The notes: generated from the letters alone by a model not told the origin. DNA of 64,000 bases from Saprospiraceae bacterium (GCA_028280415.1 JANQLV010000072.1:46810-110809), one strand, 5' to 3'; counted from the first letter of the stretch, positions 9,213 to 17,453 are shown. Made by a program: numbers and translations.

Positions 9213-9290
9213 ATGGTTATGAAAAGCCCAATTTTCCTGCAACCTTTAAGCTTTTGCAGCCTCTTTAACCCTTGTAAGCTTTTAATATGA
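9213..9290 (+). CDS. Possible 25-residue leader peptide overlapping the regulator start
   Basis: An ATG at 9213 opens a 25-codon frame rich in Leu, Phe, Pro and Cys. Its TGA overlaps the ATG of the response regulator in an ATGA arrangement (9287-9290), as in translational coupling. There is no homology evidence, and a frame this short can arise by chance in a 110-nt leader. It is listed because the stop/start overlap with the next gene is exact. Confidence 0.25.
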   Translation: MVMKSPIFLQPLSFCSLFNPCKLLI

Positions 9291-10669
9291 AAGATCTTCA
9301 AGATGCCACCGTATTGATCATTGATGATGAGGAAGATATTTTATTTACCTTGAAAATATTATTGAAAAGTCATGTTGGTCATGTCTTTACAGAATCAAAC
9401 CCTTTCCATTTACCGAGGCTGATCCGGCAACATGAACCGGATTTGATACTTCTGGACTTAAATTTCCGGGCAAATGCAACAACGGGAGAAGAGGGTTTAA
9501 ACTGGCTGGCAAAAATCAAAACATTAAGCCCTAATACCGAGGTTATTATTATTACCGCACATGGTGATGTGGATATCGCCGTCAAAGCATTAAAGCAAGG
9601 AGCTTCCGATTTTATCGAAAAACCCTGGCATAATGAAAAGCTCCTCAGTACGGTCCGGTCCACGCTGGAGCTGGTACTCTCCCGGCGGGAAATCAATCAT
9701 CTGGAAAAGACCAGAGCCACTTTAAATAATCAGCTTCAGGCACTTAATGGTCAGATGGTAGGAGAATCAAAAGCGATCGAGCAAATTTTTCGAACCATTG
9801 GCAAGGTAGCCCGTACGGATGCCAATGTTCTGATCCTGGGAGAAAACGGAACGGGCAAAGAAATGGTCGCCCGGGCAATCCATCAGGCATCCGCCAGGAA
9901 AAATGAGGTCTTCATCAAAGTAGATGTCGGAGCAATTCCGGAAACCTTGATCGAGAGCGAATTTTTTGGTCATAAAAAAGGAGCATTCACTGATGCTCAT
10001 GAGGATAGAATTGGCCGTTTCGAAGCAGCCCAGAACGGGACATTGTTTTTAGATGAAATTGGCAATCTTTCGCTTGCTGCACAAAGCAAATTTCTTACCG
10101 CTATTCAACAAATGGTGGTCACTCCTATTGGAACCAATCAGGCCCGGCCGATCAATTTTCGTTTGATTTGCGCAACCAATGAATCTCTAACCGATATGGT
10201 ACAGCGCCGAAGTTTCCGGCAAGATTTACTCTATCGGATCAATACGATCGAAATTCATGTACCTCCACTGAGAGAACGCATTGGTGATATTCCTATCCTC
10301 GCCAAATATTTTGTAGAAACCTTTAAGGAGAAATATAAAACCGAACATCTGGTACTTTCTCCCGAAGCACTAAAAAAACTGGAAATGCACAGCTGGCCAG
10401 GAAACATCCGGGAACTTCGTCATGCCATTGAAAGAGCCATTATTCTATCGGAAAGTGATGAATTGCGTCCCGAAGATTTCCGTTTTTCGGATTCCAGTGA
10501 TCTCAGTGAATCCGATGAAAACACTGGCTTGAATATCGAACAGATGGAACGCAAGCTGATTCTCAAAGCCTTGCAATTGCATAAGGGCAATATTACCAAA
10601 GCGGCCGAAGACCTTGGTTTGACCCGGGCAGCTTTGTACAGGCGACTGGACAAATTCGGTCTTCAATAA
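9287..10669 (+). CDS. NtrC-family sigma-54-dependent response regulator
   Basis: A 460-residue regulator. The receiver domain (about 8-125) has the acidic pair DDEED and the phospho-acceptor aspartate in LILLDLNF. The AAA+ domain (about 155-385) has Walker A GENGTGKE, Walker B GTLFLDEIGN and the arginine finger region RQDLLYRIN. The C-terminal Fis-type helix-turn-helix is at about 420-460 (NITKAAEDLGLTRAALYRR). The sigma-54 contact loop reads GAFTDA where GAFTGA is the classical form. It is divergent from the export operon and 10 bp upstream of the kinase gene. The arrangement suggests control of the exporter operon, possibly in response to envelope stress; that is inference from gene order. 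Confidence 0.95.
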   Translation: MKDLQDATVLIIDDEEDILFTLKILLKSHVGHVFTESNPFHLPRLIRQHEPDLILLDLNFRANATTGEEGLNWLAKIKTLSPNTEVIIITAHGDVDIAVKALKQGASDFIEKPWHNEKLLSTVRSTLELVLSRREINHLEKTRATLNNQLQALNGQMVGESKAIEQIFRTIGKVARTDANVLILGENGTGKEMVARAIHQASARKNEVFIKVDVGAIPETLIESEFFGHKKGAFTDAHEDRIGRFEAAQNGTLFLDEIGNLSLAAQSKFLTAIQQMVVTPIGTNQARPINFRLICATNESLTDMVQRRSFRQDLLYRINTIEIHVPPLRERIGDIPILAKYFVETFKEKYKTEHLVLSPEALKKLEMHSWPGNIRELRHAIERAIILSESDELRPEDFRFSDSSDLSESDENTGLNIEQMERKLILKALQLHKGNITKAAEDLGLTRAALYRRLDKFGLQ

Positions 10670-10679
10670 TCCATGAGAT

Positions 10680-12014
10680 ATGATTAAGAATTTTAAAATA
10701 CAAATGCTTGCATATCTGGCAGGAATTCTGGGAATCGTCCTTTGTGCAGGTTACTCGATTTTCATCATAGAAACAAAAATCTATTTAATTTTTTTAGTGC
10801 CGATACTGGTTATTCTGATTTGGCAACTGTTTAATCTGGTAGATAAAACCAACCAGGAGATTGCCAGTTTTTTAACCAATATCAAATACAATGATTATGC
10901 AGTTCGTTTTTCCGAATCAAAATCCATCGGAGATTCCTATCAAAGCCTGCACAAATCTTTCAACCTGGTCAACGAAAAGTTTCAGGATATTCGCTCTGAA
11001 AAAGAAATACAATTTCAATACCTGCAAGCCATAGTCGAACATGTCGACACCGGATTAATTTGTTTTAATGAGGATCAAAAATCCGTACTGATTAATAAAG
11101 GCTTACAGCAACTCTTGAGAAAGTCTTATTTCCCGAATTTCGCATCCATAAAAAAATTCAGCGAACCCCTTTATGAGGCGATGGAAATCATTACTCCCGG
11201 TGAACGCAAACTGGTCAAGTTGATCGTCGCTGATCAGATTGTTCAACTAGCCGTACGAAAAACCATTTTACAACTCAAAGAGGATTCTCTGCACCTCTAT
11301 GCTTTACAAAATATACATGCAGAACTGGAAGAGCAGGAAGTAGCCAGCTGGCAAAAGTTGATCCGGATTTTAACCCATGAAATTATGAACTCCATCGCTC
11401 CGGTCGTCAGTCTTTCGGAAACCGCAAACACGCTAATGGACAGTGAAGAGCGATTAACACGGGAGTCCGAGCAGGATATCCGAAAAGCTGTGGAAGCGAT
11501 TAACCGACGTAGTGCTGGCTTATTGCATTTTACGCAAAGTTATCGACAGCTTACCAAGATTCCTCCACCAAAGTTCGAGTCTTGTGATCCGGTAAAAATC
11601 ATTGACCGGGTGCTGGTTTTGCTTAATCCAGATCTGGAACAAAGAGAAATTACGGTCGAAAAACTATATAAAGAAGGGCGTTATGAAGCTCAACTTGATC
11701 CGGATCTGATGGAACAGGTTTTTATTAATCTGATTAAAAATGCAATGGATGCCTTAAGTGAAATTACTGACCCCAAGCTCAGCATTCATCTTTTTAAAAG
11801 TCTGGAAGGTACACTTGAAATTCAGTTTGTCGATAATGGTCCGGGAATTCCCAAAGATTTAATGAGTGAAATTTTTGTTCCTTTTTTCACCACTAAAAAA
11901 GAAGGTAGCGGCATCGGTCTTAGTTTATGCCGGCAAATCATTCAAATGCACAAAGGAAGCCTTTCCGCTTATTCACAGGAAGGCAAGGGAACTGTTTTTA
12001 CCATTCGGATGTAA
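10680..12014 (+). CDS. Membrane-bound sensor histidine kinase
   Basis: A 444-residue kinase. Two membrane segments at about 8-55 have almost no loop between them, so the input is probably sensed in or near the membrane. A linker and a PAS-like region (about 110-215) follow. The H-box is LTHEIMNSIAPVVSLSETAN with the phospho-accepting histidine, the N-box is NLIKNAMDAL, the G1 box is DNGPGIP, the F-box is FVPFFTTKK and the G2 box is GSGIGLSL. It lies 10 bp behind the NtrC-type regulator and is its probable partner. The HEIMNSI version of the H-box is common in Bacteroidota kinases paired with NtrC-like regulators. It converges on a decayed gene whose stop lies 3 bp beyond its own. Confidence 0.94.
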   Translation: MIKNFKIQMLAYLAGILGIVLCAGYSIFIIETKIYLIFLVPILVILIWQLFNLVDKTNQEIASFLTNIKYNDYAVRFSESKSIGDSYQSLHKSFNLVNEKFQDIRSEKEIQFQYLQAIVEHVDTGLICFNEDQKSVLINKGLQQLLRKSYFPNFASIKKFSEPLYEAMEIITPGERKLVKLIVADQIVQLAVRKTILQLKEDSLHLYALQNIHAELEEQEVASWQKLIRILTHEIMNSIAPVVSLSETANTLMDSEERLTRESEQDIRKAVEAINRRSAGLLHFTQSYRQLTKIPPPKFESCDPVKIIDRVLVLLNPDLEQREITVEKLYKEGRYEAQLDPDLMEQVFINLIKNAMDALSEITDPKLSIHLFKSLEGTLEIQFVDNGPGIPKDLMSEIFVPFFTTKKEGSGIGLSLCRQIIQMHKGSLSAYSQEGKGTVFTIRM

Positions 12015-12016
12015 AA

Positions 12017-12543
12017 TCAGCGAATCACTATAAGAGGCAGCGTACGAATATTATCCTCTATAATCAAAGAAATATTATAAACTCCCTCCAGCAAAGACTC
12101 CAAAACAATACTATGCTCATTTTTTCCATCGGAATTCTCAAAAACTTCGACTAACCTACCATTGGTATCCGTGATTTTTAAAGTCCAAAAAGTATCATGA
12201 ATAAAAGCAATATCTATCTTTACTGCAGCCTCTGTCGGGTTCGTCTTCTATGCTTGGGGAGAATAAAATATTTTCAAAAAGAAAAGTCAGTTTTCCTGAA
12301 CTTAGTAAACTCACAGAGTTTGGATGGCTGGAGGAAATCACTTTGAAAGTAGAGAGATCAAGATTGGCATCCAGATAATCTTCTAATCTTACTGTAAAAG
12401 CTGTATCAGTTCCAGTGTTTTGAAAACGTATGGTATAAATCATAGTATCTCCAAAAAGTGTATAATTATCAAAGCCGGGGAAATTGGGCATTCAAATATG
12501 GAACAAACAGAATGGAAAAAAGAAGGATAATATATGTTTTCAT
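12017..12543 (-). pseudogene. Eroded T9SS surface-protein gene: signal peptide, DUF11-like domain and sorting-domain tail in three frames
   Basis: Three pieces of one protein lie in order on the minus strand but in three different frames. From 12543 an ATG gives a signal peptide (KTYIILLFSILFVPYLNAQ) that stops about 24 codons later. From about 12491 a second frame continues with YTIRFQNTGTDTAF and a segment resembling residues about 1920-2020 of the protein at 38120-44560 (YTIRFQNVGNSPAN). From about 12250 a third frame begins NPTEAAVKID and ends with a short type A sorting-domain-like tail and a stop at 12019-12017. The middle of the original protein is missing, so internal deletions and frameshifts have destroyed it. 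Two sequencing errors within about 240 bp could mimic the frame changes, but the missing middle would remain. Confidence 0.75.
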
Positions 12544-12669
12544 AACGTTGAATATATGTGTAGTGCGGATTTCGGAGCTCCTCTTTATCAACCCGTGAGG
12601 GTATTGATTTGAGCCACAAGCCCTGATACTTACAAATTCCCACCACCAGGTATGGCACCTTGTTGGGCA
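12541..12669 (-). other. Possible attC-like (integron cassette) site, weak
   Basis: Read on the minus strand, GCCCAAC (12669-12663, matching RYYYAAC) begins 11 bp after the stop of the gene at 12681, and the segment ends about 125 bp later in CAACGTTATG at the start of the next, decayed gene. This is the order stop codon, R''-like core, spacer, R'-like core, next gene. However, GTTATGA matches GTTRRRY poorly, the two ends show little complementarity, and no integrase is in the window. It may be chance. Confidence 0.2.
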
Positions 12670-12680
12670 ATATAATTCAT

Positions 12681-13679
12681 TTACCCAAAATATTGTTTCA
12701 AAATCCGACAACATAAAAACGTAATCCATGGAGATGCTTCTTTCTTATTTGAAAAATCCCATCCCCTATAACTCATAAATATCGATGTTGGCTTAAATCT
12801 ACCTTCATGGTCCTGTGATTCGAGTATCCAATCTATCAATTCTTTAACTACGGGTTCATTTTTAAGAAAATCAAATCTTGTCAGAACATCTGCTAAATAC
12901 AGTGCATTATACCAAACGAACGGATATTTAAAGGTCCAGAATTTCTTTGAACGCCCAAAATAATACAAGGTCTTTCCGTAATCTTTATGAAATTTTATGG
13001 GTTCAAATGCAAATCTTGCATGTTCAGACTCTTTAAGTTCCGGCACTTTCGAAAATATCTCAAGAGCTTGAAGTCCTGCAATCGGACATCCTATTTTTAG
13101 TTTCTTAAACTGGCTTTCAACAAAGAAAAAATGACAAAACCATCCTTCTTTATTTATCCATTTATTTTTCAGTGCTTCAATGGAATTATCGACCAATTTA
13201 TTTTTTACCCCTAGTTCCAGTAAAGCTGTTGTTATCAAAGGTGAATTACATGGTGAAATATGCCAAATATCTGCTGTCAAATCAGGCTTTTCATATTTTT
13301 GTCCTTTTTTGAGTCTTTCAGGTGTTTGTCCTCGTACTCCAAACATGTTTTCTATGATATGTTCGGATGCTTTATCAACAGTTTCTTGAAGTTCTAAATC
13401 CGAATAACGCAGACCAAATTCAGCAAGGGTTTTTAATTTAAAATAGGTAATCTTGGGATCACTGTTTCGGGTTGCAGAGATTGTTAACCAGTCTTTAGTC
13501 TCCTTTGCAAGATTAATAATGTTTTGGTCATTAATCAGTCCTTTTTTGGCTTCGATTAATTCCTTGTCAGATTTTTTAAAGCCCAATAGGTCAGAGTATG
13601 TTTTATACTTGGTCCATGGATTACTGTCTTGTAACCAATCAATAGGATTATCATTTAATTTTTCTGTCCAGATATTCAT
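12681..13679 (-). CDS. Hypothetical protein, alpha/alpha-toroid (prenyltransferase/squalene-cyclase-like) appearance
   Basis: I do not recognise this protein with certainty. From the ATG at 13679 it has about 332 residues, no signal peptide and no membrane segment. Features suggesting an alpha/alpha toroid are the alternating helices, repeated Trp/Gly-containing segments such as KWINKEGWFCHFF and WILESQDHEGRF, and the C-terminal SYRGWDFSNKKEASPWITFLCCRIL. Short proteins of this kind, often annotated as prenyltransferase-fold hypotheticals, are found in many bacteria. The frame also extends 25 codons upstream to a GTG at 13754, 5 bp after the AlkB stop; I prefer the ATG because the extension looks non-conserved. 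It follows the alkB-like gene on the same strand. The region reads more A+T-rich than its surroundings (impression, not measured). Confidence 0.65.
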   Translation of the reverse strand: MNIWTEKLNDNPIDWLQDSNPWTKYKTYSDLLGFKKSDKELIEAKKGLINDQNIINLAKETKDWLTISATRNSDPKITYFKLKTLAEFGLRYSDLELQETVDKASEHIIENMFGVRGQTPERLKKGQKYEKPDLTADIWHISPCNSPLITTALLELGVKNKLVDNSIEALKNKWINKEGWFCHFFFVESQFKKLKIGCPIAGLQALEIFSKVPELKESEHARFAFEPIKFHKDYGKTLYYFGRSKKFWTFKYPFVWYNALYLADVLTRFDFLKNEPVVKELIDWILESQDHEGRFKPTSIFMSYRGWDFSNKKEASPWITFLCCRILKQYFG

Positions 13680-13759
13680 GTTTGCCGCTCCGTTCTTTCT
13701 ATGTTGTTCAGCGTCCCACATAGTTGAAAAAGTCAGCCATGCATTGTGAAGCACTGAGT

Positions 13760-14347
13760 TTAATTTTCAAATCCGTACTTCCTAAAAGTCAGGTTGATTC
13801 TTGGTTTTTTATAATCAGGGTTTACTGGAAGACTATGTTCATATCTGTCCTGGCAATATTTCCCCATAATAATTAGACTCCCATTTGCTAAGCTGGTAGT
13901 AAATTCATTTCCGCTTTCTTTTTCTCTAAACTTGAATTCTCTTTCTTCTCCCAAACTTATTGAAGGAATAAAGGAAGTATCTCCAAACGCAACATAATCT
14001 GAATGAAAATCTACTCCTGAATTTCCATCTGGATAGTATATTAATACACAAACCTGGAATTTTTGCCCCGTGAACTTCTCAATCTTTTCCTTTAGTTTTT
14101 TCAATTCGCCAAACCATACTTTAGTAACTCCCCAGTGTTCCTCTGGAAATTTATTTTCATCAAAAAGATTTTGGTCAATAAACATAACTTTTCCAAAATT
14201 AATCTCATATTTTCTCCCGTCCACCGTTTTTGGAGTATAGCTTATTTTTTGTATTACTTCGTTTAATTCGAAAAACAAATCTCCCGCCTCTTTTAATTCA
14301 AGAAAATCATCATAATATTCTACTTCACAATTTAGAGGTAATTTCAT
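13760..14347 (-). CDS. AlkB-like 2-oxoglutarate/Fe(II)-dependent dioxygenase
   Basis: A protein of 195 residues from the ATG at 14347. The iron-binding triad of the AlkB family is visible as HSD (H115, D117) and a distal histidine in YEHSLP (H171). The two arginines that bind 2-oxoglutarate and substrate are in RINLTFR (R183, R189). Preceding elements such as YYPDGNSGVDFHSDYV and FIPSISLGEEREF follow AlkB order. Family members reverse alkyl damage on DNA or RNA bases by oxidative demethylation. The frame extends upstream to a TTG at 14392, but the ATG is the more natural start. It lies just before the hypothetical toroid-like gene on the same strand, possibly co-transcribed. Confidence 0.88.
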   Translation of the reverse strand: MKLPLNCEVEYYDDFLELKEAGDLFFELNEVIQKISYTPKTVDGRKYEINFGKVMFIDQNLFDENKFPEEHWGVTKVWFGELKKLKEKIEKFTGQKFQVCVLIYYPDGNSGVDFHSDYVAFGDTSFIPSISLGEEREFKFREKESGNEFTTSLANGSLIIMGKYCQDRYEHSLPVNPDYKKPRINLTFRKYGFEN

Positions 14348-14496
14348 TTTATTTAATTCATTTTTAGTTATGTTTTTTGTCTTTACCGCCAACTTTTGAA
14401 TAATCGCAAAACCTAGAAACTTATGTTTTATTAAAATACGAATTTACAGTATGTGATTGATATAAAAAAGTTATCTTGATTCGAAATAATAGCCAT

Positions 14497-15042
14497 ATGC
14501 AAATATACATTTCCCTCCTGCGTGGCATCAATGTGGCAGGACAAAAGAAAATAAAAATGCTTGATCTTAAAACCATGTACCAGGAACTTGGATATACAGA
14601 TGTCACAACTTATATCCAAAGCGGAAATGTCATTTTTAAAACGAAGAAAAAAGCGCTGGATAAAATCGAGCAAAATATAAAAAAGGCGATTTCAGATACT
14701 TTCGGTTTTGATGTTCCGGTTTTAGTTTTGACTAATAAGACCCTGGAAGAAATTGTTCAAAATAATCCGTATGACAAAAGTGAAGCGGATTCTAAACACA
14801 TTTATTTCACCTTGTTAAAATCAGCTCCTGCAGCAGAGAAAATCGCAGCAATAGAAAAACTTGAATTTCCGGAAGAAGTCTTTACGATTACCGATAAAGC
14901 TATTTATTTATGGGTCTCTAAAGGCTATGGGAGAAGTAAGTTGAATAATAATTTTTTCGAAAATAAACTCAAGGTCCAGGCTACTACCCGAAACTTAAAA
15001 ACAATCAAAAAACTCCTGGAACTGAGCGCTACTTCGCATTAG
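14497..15042 (+). CDS. DUF1697 family protein
   Basis: A protein of 181 residues from the ATG at 14497; the frame extends seven codons further to a TTG, which is less likely. The opening YISLLRGINVAGQKKIKM and the segment YIQSGNVIFKTKK are the family's hallmark motifs, and the C-terminal region GRSKLNNNFFENKL with TTRNLKTIKKLLEL completes it. DUF1697 proteins are small, soluble and of unknown function, found in many bacteria and usually outside operons. The gene stands alone here: divergent from the alkB-like gene and convergent with the DUF5916 gene, with only 9 bp between stop codons. Confidence 0.92.
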   Translation: MQIYISLLRGINVAGQKKIKMLDLKTMYQELGYTDVTTYIQSGNVIFKTKKKALDKIEQNIKKAISDTFGFDVPVLVLTNKTLEEIVQNNPYDKSEADSKHIYFTLLKSAPAAEKIAAIEKLEFPEEVFTITDKAIYLWVSKGYGRSKLNNNFFENKLKVQATTRNLKTIKKLLELSATSH

Positions 15043-15051
15043 AACTGCTTT

Positions 15052-17325
15052 CTAAATATTTAACCAATAGGTCACTTTCGCAACCAATGCTCTGTTGCGT
15101 ACTCCAAACTGATCAAAAGGGCTTGTGATATAATTATCTGTATACACCAAAAAGAAATCAGATACCGGTTGAAAGCGCCATTGAAAACGCGCATTTACAT
15201 TTAGGTTATCCAGTTGATTATTATACTGTATGAAAGTGGTTAAAAAGATTTTCTTGGTAAAAGTAAGATCAATGCGCGGGCCAATTAACCAGAGATGTGC
15301 AGGTTCGAACGGATTATCCAGATTGATATAATTATAATTAAAATTCAGGGCAATAAAGCCGTATGGCTGATAACGATACGTTGCTGTCCCTTGCAAACCG
15401 GTTCGAAAGCCGTTATAAAACTGCCCGATATTGGGTTGTATTTCATACCAAAAGATTTTTCTTCGATCAGAATTATAACTTACTTCAAAGTTGACAAAGT
15501 TGTACTCTGTACCTGCTAATAAATCTATCCCTTCTTTCTGAACTCTTGTAGGATCAAAATCATCAAAAAGTAAAACATTGGTAAACCGGGACCGGAAGCT
15601 GAGATTTGCACTACTTTTATAACTCAATCGCCATTCCCCGGTCACTTCCCATTCTGCCAGACCAAAATCCGGCTGGATTGTATTGCCATCATTACCAATA
15701 TTATATAACCACTGGATGTCCATGTTTAGATTATGCCTACTCACTCTTCCTCTTGCCGGGAAAAAATTTATCCCCAGTTCCGGGCTCAATATTAAAATAT
15801 CTCTCCTTGGTACAAAGCCTACTTCTGCATTATATCCCTGACCGATCAGCATATGTACCCATTCTACGCGGTATTTGCGATCCTCCAGTTGTAGCTGAGT
15901 GAAATGATAAAATTTTTGCGCTTCGTCTTGCTGTGTAAAGGCCTGATGATAAAGCGTTTTTCCGCTCCAGAGATTATCCGCCGAAGCCAGGCGATATTCC
16001 ACACCGGCCACTCTATCGTATTTATTAAATGTAGCTCCAAATTTTTCCGAACCAACAGCTTGTTTATTTACAAAAACAAAAGCTACATTCGATCTTTTGA
16101 AAACGCGTTGCTCCAAAGCGGCAACTGTATAATTAAAACTGGGCAAATCATTTTCTTCCTGCTTGGCGGTTTGCATATTGAGCATTCCAATGCGAAGTTT
16201 TTCATTTACCTTACCGCTTAAACGCGCCCCGAATAGAATAGTATTCTGAATATTATTTCCGGTAGCCGTATCCTGCGAAACACCGATGCGCCGGGAAAAG
16301 AAAGGATTGGCTCTGCGTGTACCAAAGCTGTCAAACAAATCGGAGTTTTCAAGAAAAAATTGCCGCCGCTCCGGGAAAAAGATTTCGAATCGATCCAGAT
16401 TGGTGACCTGTCGATCCACTTCTACCTGTGAAAAATCCGGGTTGATCGTCAGATCAAGATTCAGGCCCGAAGAAATACCGATTTTTGCATCGCCTCCGAT
16501 TCCAAAATTCAGGTTCGCCTTTTTCTGATCAATATCTTCATAATCCCTGGTCATCGCTCCCGAGAGGTATGGGATTATCGAAAAATTTTTTCCCGGTTTT
16601 TTCAATGGTTCATCCCAAACAATATCGCCCATATAGGTCAGGTCCATGATGATCCGGTTTTGCGGAATATTCATCCAGGAAGTCAACTCATTATGACGGG
16701 TATCATTTCGGTAACAATTGAAACGCCATTTGGTACTCCCTTCGGCGAATCTTATCGTTTTGAAAGGAATCTGAAATTCAGCGATCCAGTAATTCTCGTA
16801 AATTTTAGCAGTACCATCCCATTTATTATCCCAGGATGAGTTAAAATCACGTCCCTGCCGCGCCCCGTTTGAAAGCAATGCTTCCCGGCGTACACCGAAG
16901 GCATTCATACCAAATAAAAAAGCATTGGTCTGATCATTATACGTATCAAAAACCAGACTCACATTATCATTCCCCTGAAAAGAATAATCCCGTCTGAGGG
17001 AAGGGGTGATGAAATCATTATCTGCGCTATAGCATTTGACTCCAACGTAGATATGCTCATCATCATAGGTCATATAAATTTCCGTTTGCCCTTTAGCCTG
17101 CAAACTATCGAATGGAAAATATTGCCAGAAGTGATCTGCCGGACGGCCATCGAAATAGGCTTTTTCATCCAGAACACCGTCTAATTTGATCTCCTGAGTG
17201 GTCCGATTGATCAAGATACTTGGCACTTCCGCTACTAATATTCCATCCACCGTACTTCCATCCTGTGAAAAGGCTATCACAAAAAATAAAGAAAGCAAAA
17301 ACGTTATGATTATCTTTTTCTCCAT
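15052..17325 (-). CDS. DUF5916 outer-membrane protein with carbohydrate-binding-like N-terminal domain
   Basis: A 757-residue protein with a signal peptide (about 1-20, ending IAFSQ). A CBM9-like beta-sandwich domain at about 35-245 contains IKLDGVLDEKAY and HIYVGVKCYSAD. The rest (about 250-757) is rich in alternating hydrophobic strands and ends in an aromatic-containing VAKVTYWLNI, as expected of an outer-membrane beta-barrel. Markers of the family include NPDFSQVEVDRQVTNL and FFPERRQFFLENSDLF. DUF5916 proteins are widespread in Bacteroidota, usually annotated as hydrolase-like or carbohydrate-binding proteins of unknown function. It lies 144 bp behind an orphan SusD gene. A minus-strand -7 box is only 14 bp before the ATG, so the leader would be very short. 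Confidence 0.88.
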   Translation of the reverse strand: MEKKIIITFLLSLFFVIAFSQDGSTVDGILVAEVPSILINRTTQEIKLDGVLDEKAYFDGRPADHFWQYFPFDSLQAKGQTEIYMTYDDEHIYVGVKCYSADNDFITPSLRRDYSFQGNDNVSLVFDTYNDQTNAFLFGMNAFGVRREALLSNGARQGRDFNSSWDNKWDGTAKIYENYWIAEFQIPFKTIRFAEGSTKWRFNCYRNDTRHNELTSWMNIPQNRIIMDLTYMGDIVWDEPLKKPGKNFSIIPYLSGAMTRDYEDIDQKKANLNFGIGGDAKIGISSGLNLDLTINPDFSQVEVDRQVTNLDRFEIFFPERRQFFLENSDLFDSFGTRRANPFFSRRIGVSQDTATGNNIQNTILFGARLSGKVNEKLRIGMLNMQTAKQEENDLPSFNYTVAALEQRVFKRSNVAFVFVNKQAVGSEKFGATFNKYDRVAGVEYRLASADNLWSGKTLYHQAFTQQDEAQKFYHFTQLQLEDRKYRVEWVHMLIGQGYNAEVGFVPRRDILILSPELGINFFPARGRVSRHNLNMDIQWLYNIGNDGNTIQPDFGLAEWEVTGEWRLSYKSSANLSFRSRFTNVLLFDDFDPTRVQKEGIDLLAGTEYNFVNFEVSYNSDRRKIFWYEIQPNIGQFYNGFRTGLQGTATYRYQPYGFIALNFNYNYINLDNPFEPAHLWLIGPRIDLTFTKKIFLTTFIQYNNQLDNLNVNARFQWRFQPVSDFFLVYTDNYITSPFDQFGVRNRALVAKVTYWLNI

Positions 17326-17338
17326 GATTGATTAGCAA

Positions 17339-17346
17339 CAAAAGTA
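17339..17346 (-). promoter_or_regulatory. -7 promoter box for the DUF5916 gene
   Basis: On the minus strand this reads TACTTTTG, a full match to TAnnTTTG, ending 13 bp before the ATG at 17325. The matching -33 position is a T-rich stretch without a clear TTTG. Confidence 0.5.
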
Positions 17347-17420
17347 CTTTTTATACTAATATGAAAAAAAAGAGTTTCCTTGAATTGTTGTAGTAAATAC
17401 ATATCCGAGCCTGGTATACT

Positions 17421-17453
17421 CCGCTGTCCGGTTTTAGAGTATCCGAACAGCGG
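17421..17453. promoter_or_regulatory. Inverted repeat sharing half-sites with the NtrC-type regulator region
   Basis: CCGCTGTCCGG and CCGAACAGCGG form arms of 11 bp (one mismatch) around about 11 bp. The inner half-sites CTGTCCG and CGAACAG are identical to those at 9138-9155, but the spacer is 13 bp where the other has 4 bp. It lies about 100 bp upstream of the DUF5916 start and just after the SusD stop. It could instead be a SusD terminator hairpin, but no T-run follows in the minus direction. Confidence 0.45.

Larger units (their letters stand above)
8969..9286. promoter_or_regulatory. Divergent promoter region between exporter operon and two-component system
   Basis: A 318-bp stretch between divergent genes. 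It contains an 18-bp inverted repeat at 9138-9155, a plus-strand -7 box at 9163-9170 and a small upstream reading frame at 9213-9290. On the minus strand, TGGCATGG at 9054-9047 resembles the -24 half of a sigma-54 promoter, but no GC is found at the -12 position, so a sigma-54 promoter is not established. No TAnnTTTG box was found for the adaptor gene. Confidence 0.6.

Noticed and set aside
14348..14392. TTG start of the AlkB-like gene
   Set aside because: An ATG 15 codons later gives the normal length of the protein, and the extension carries no conserved sequence.
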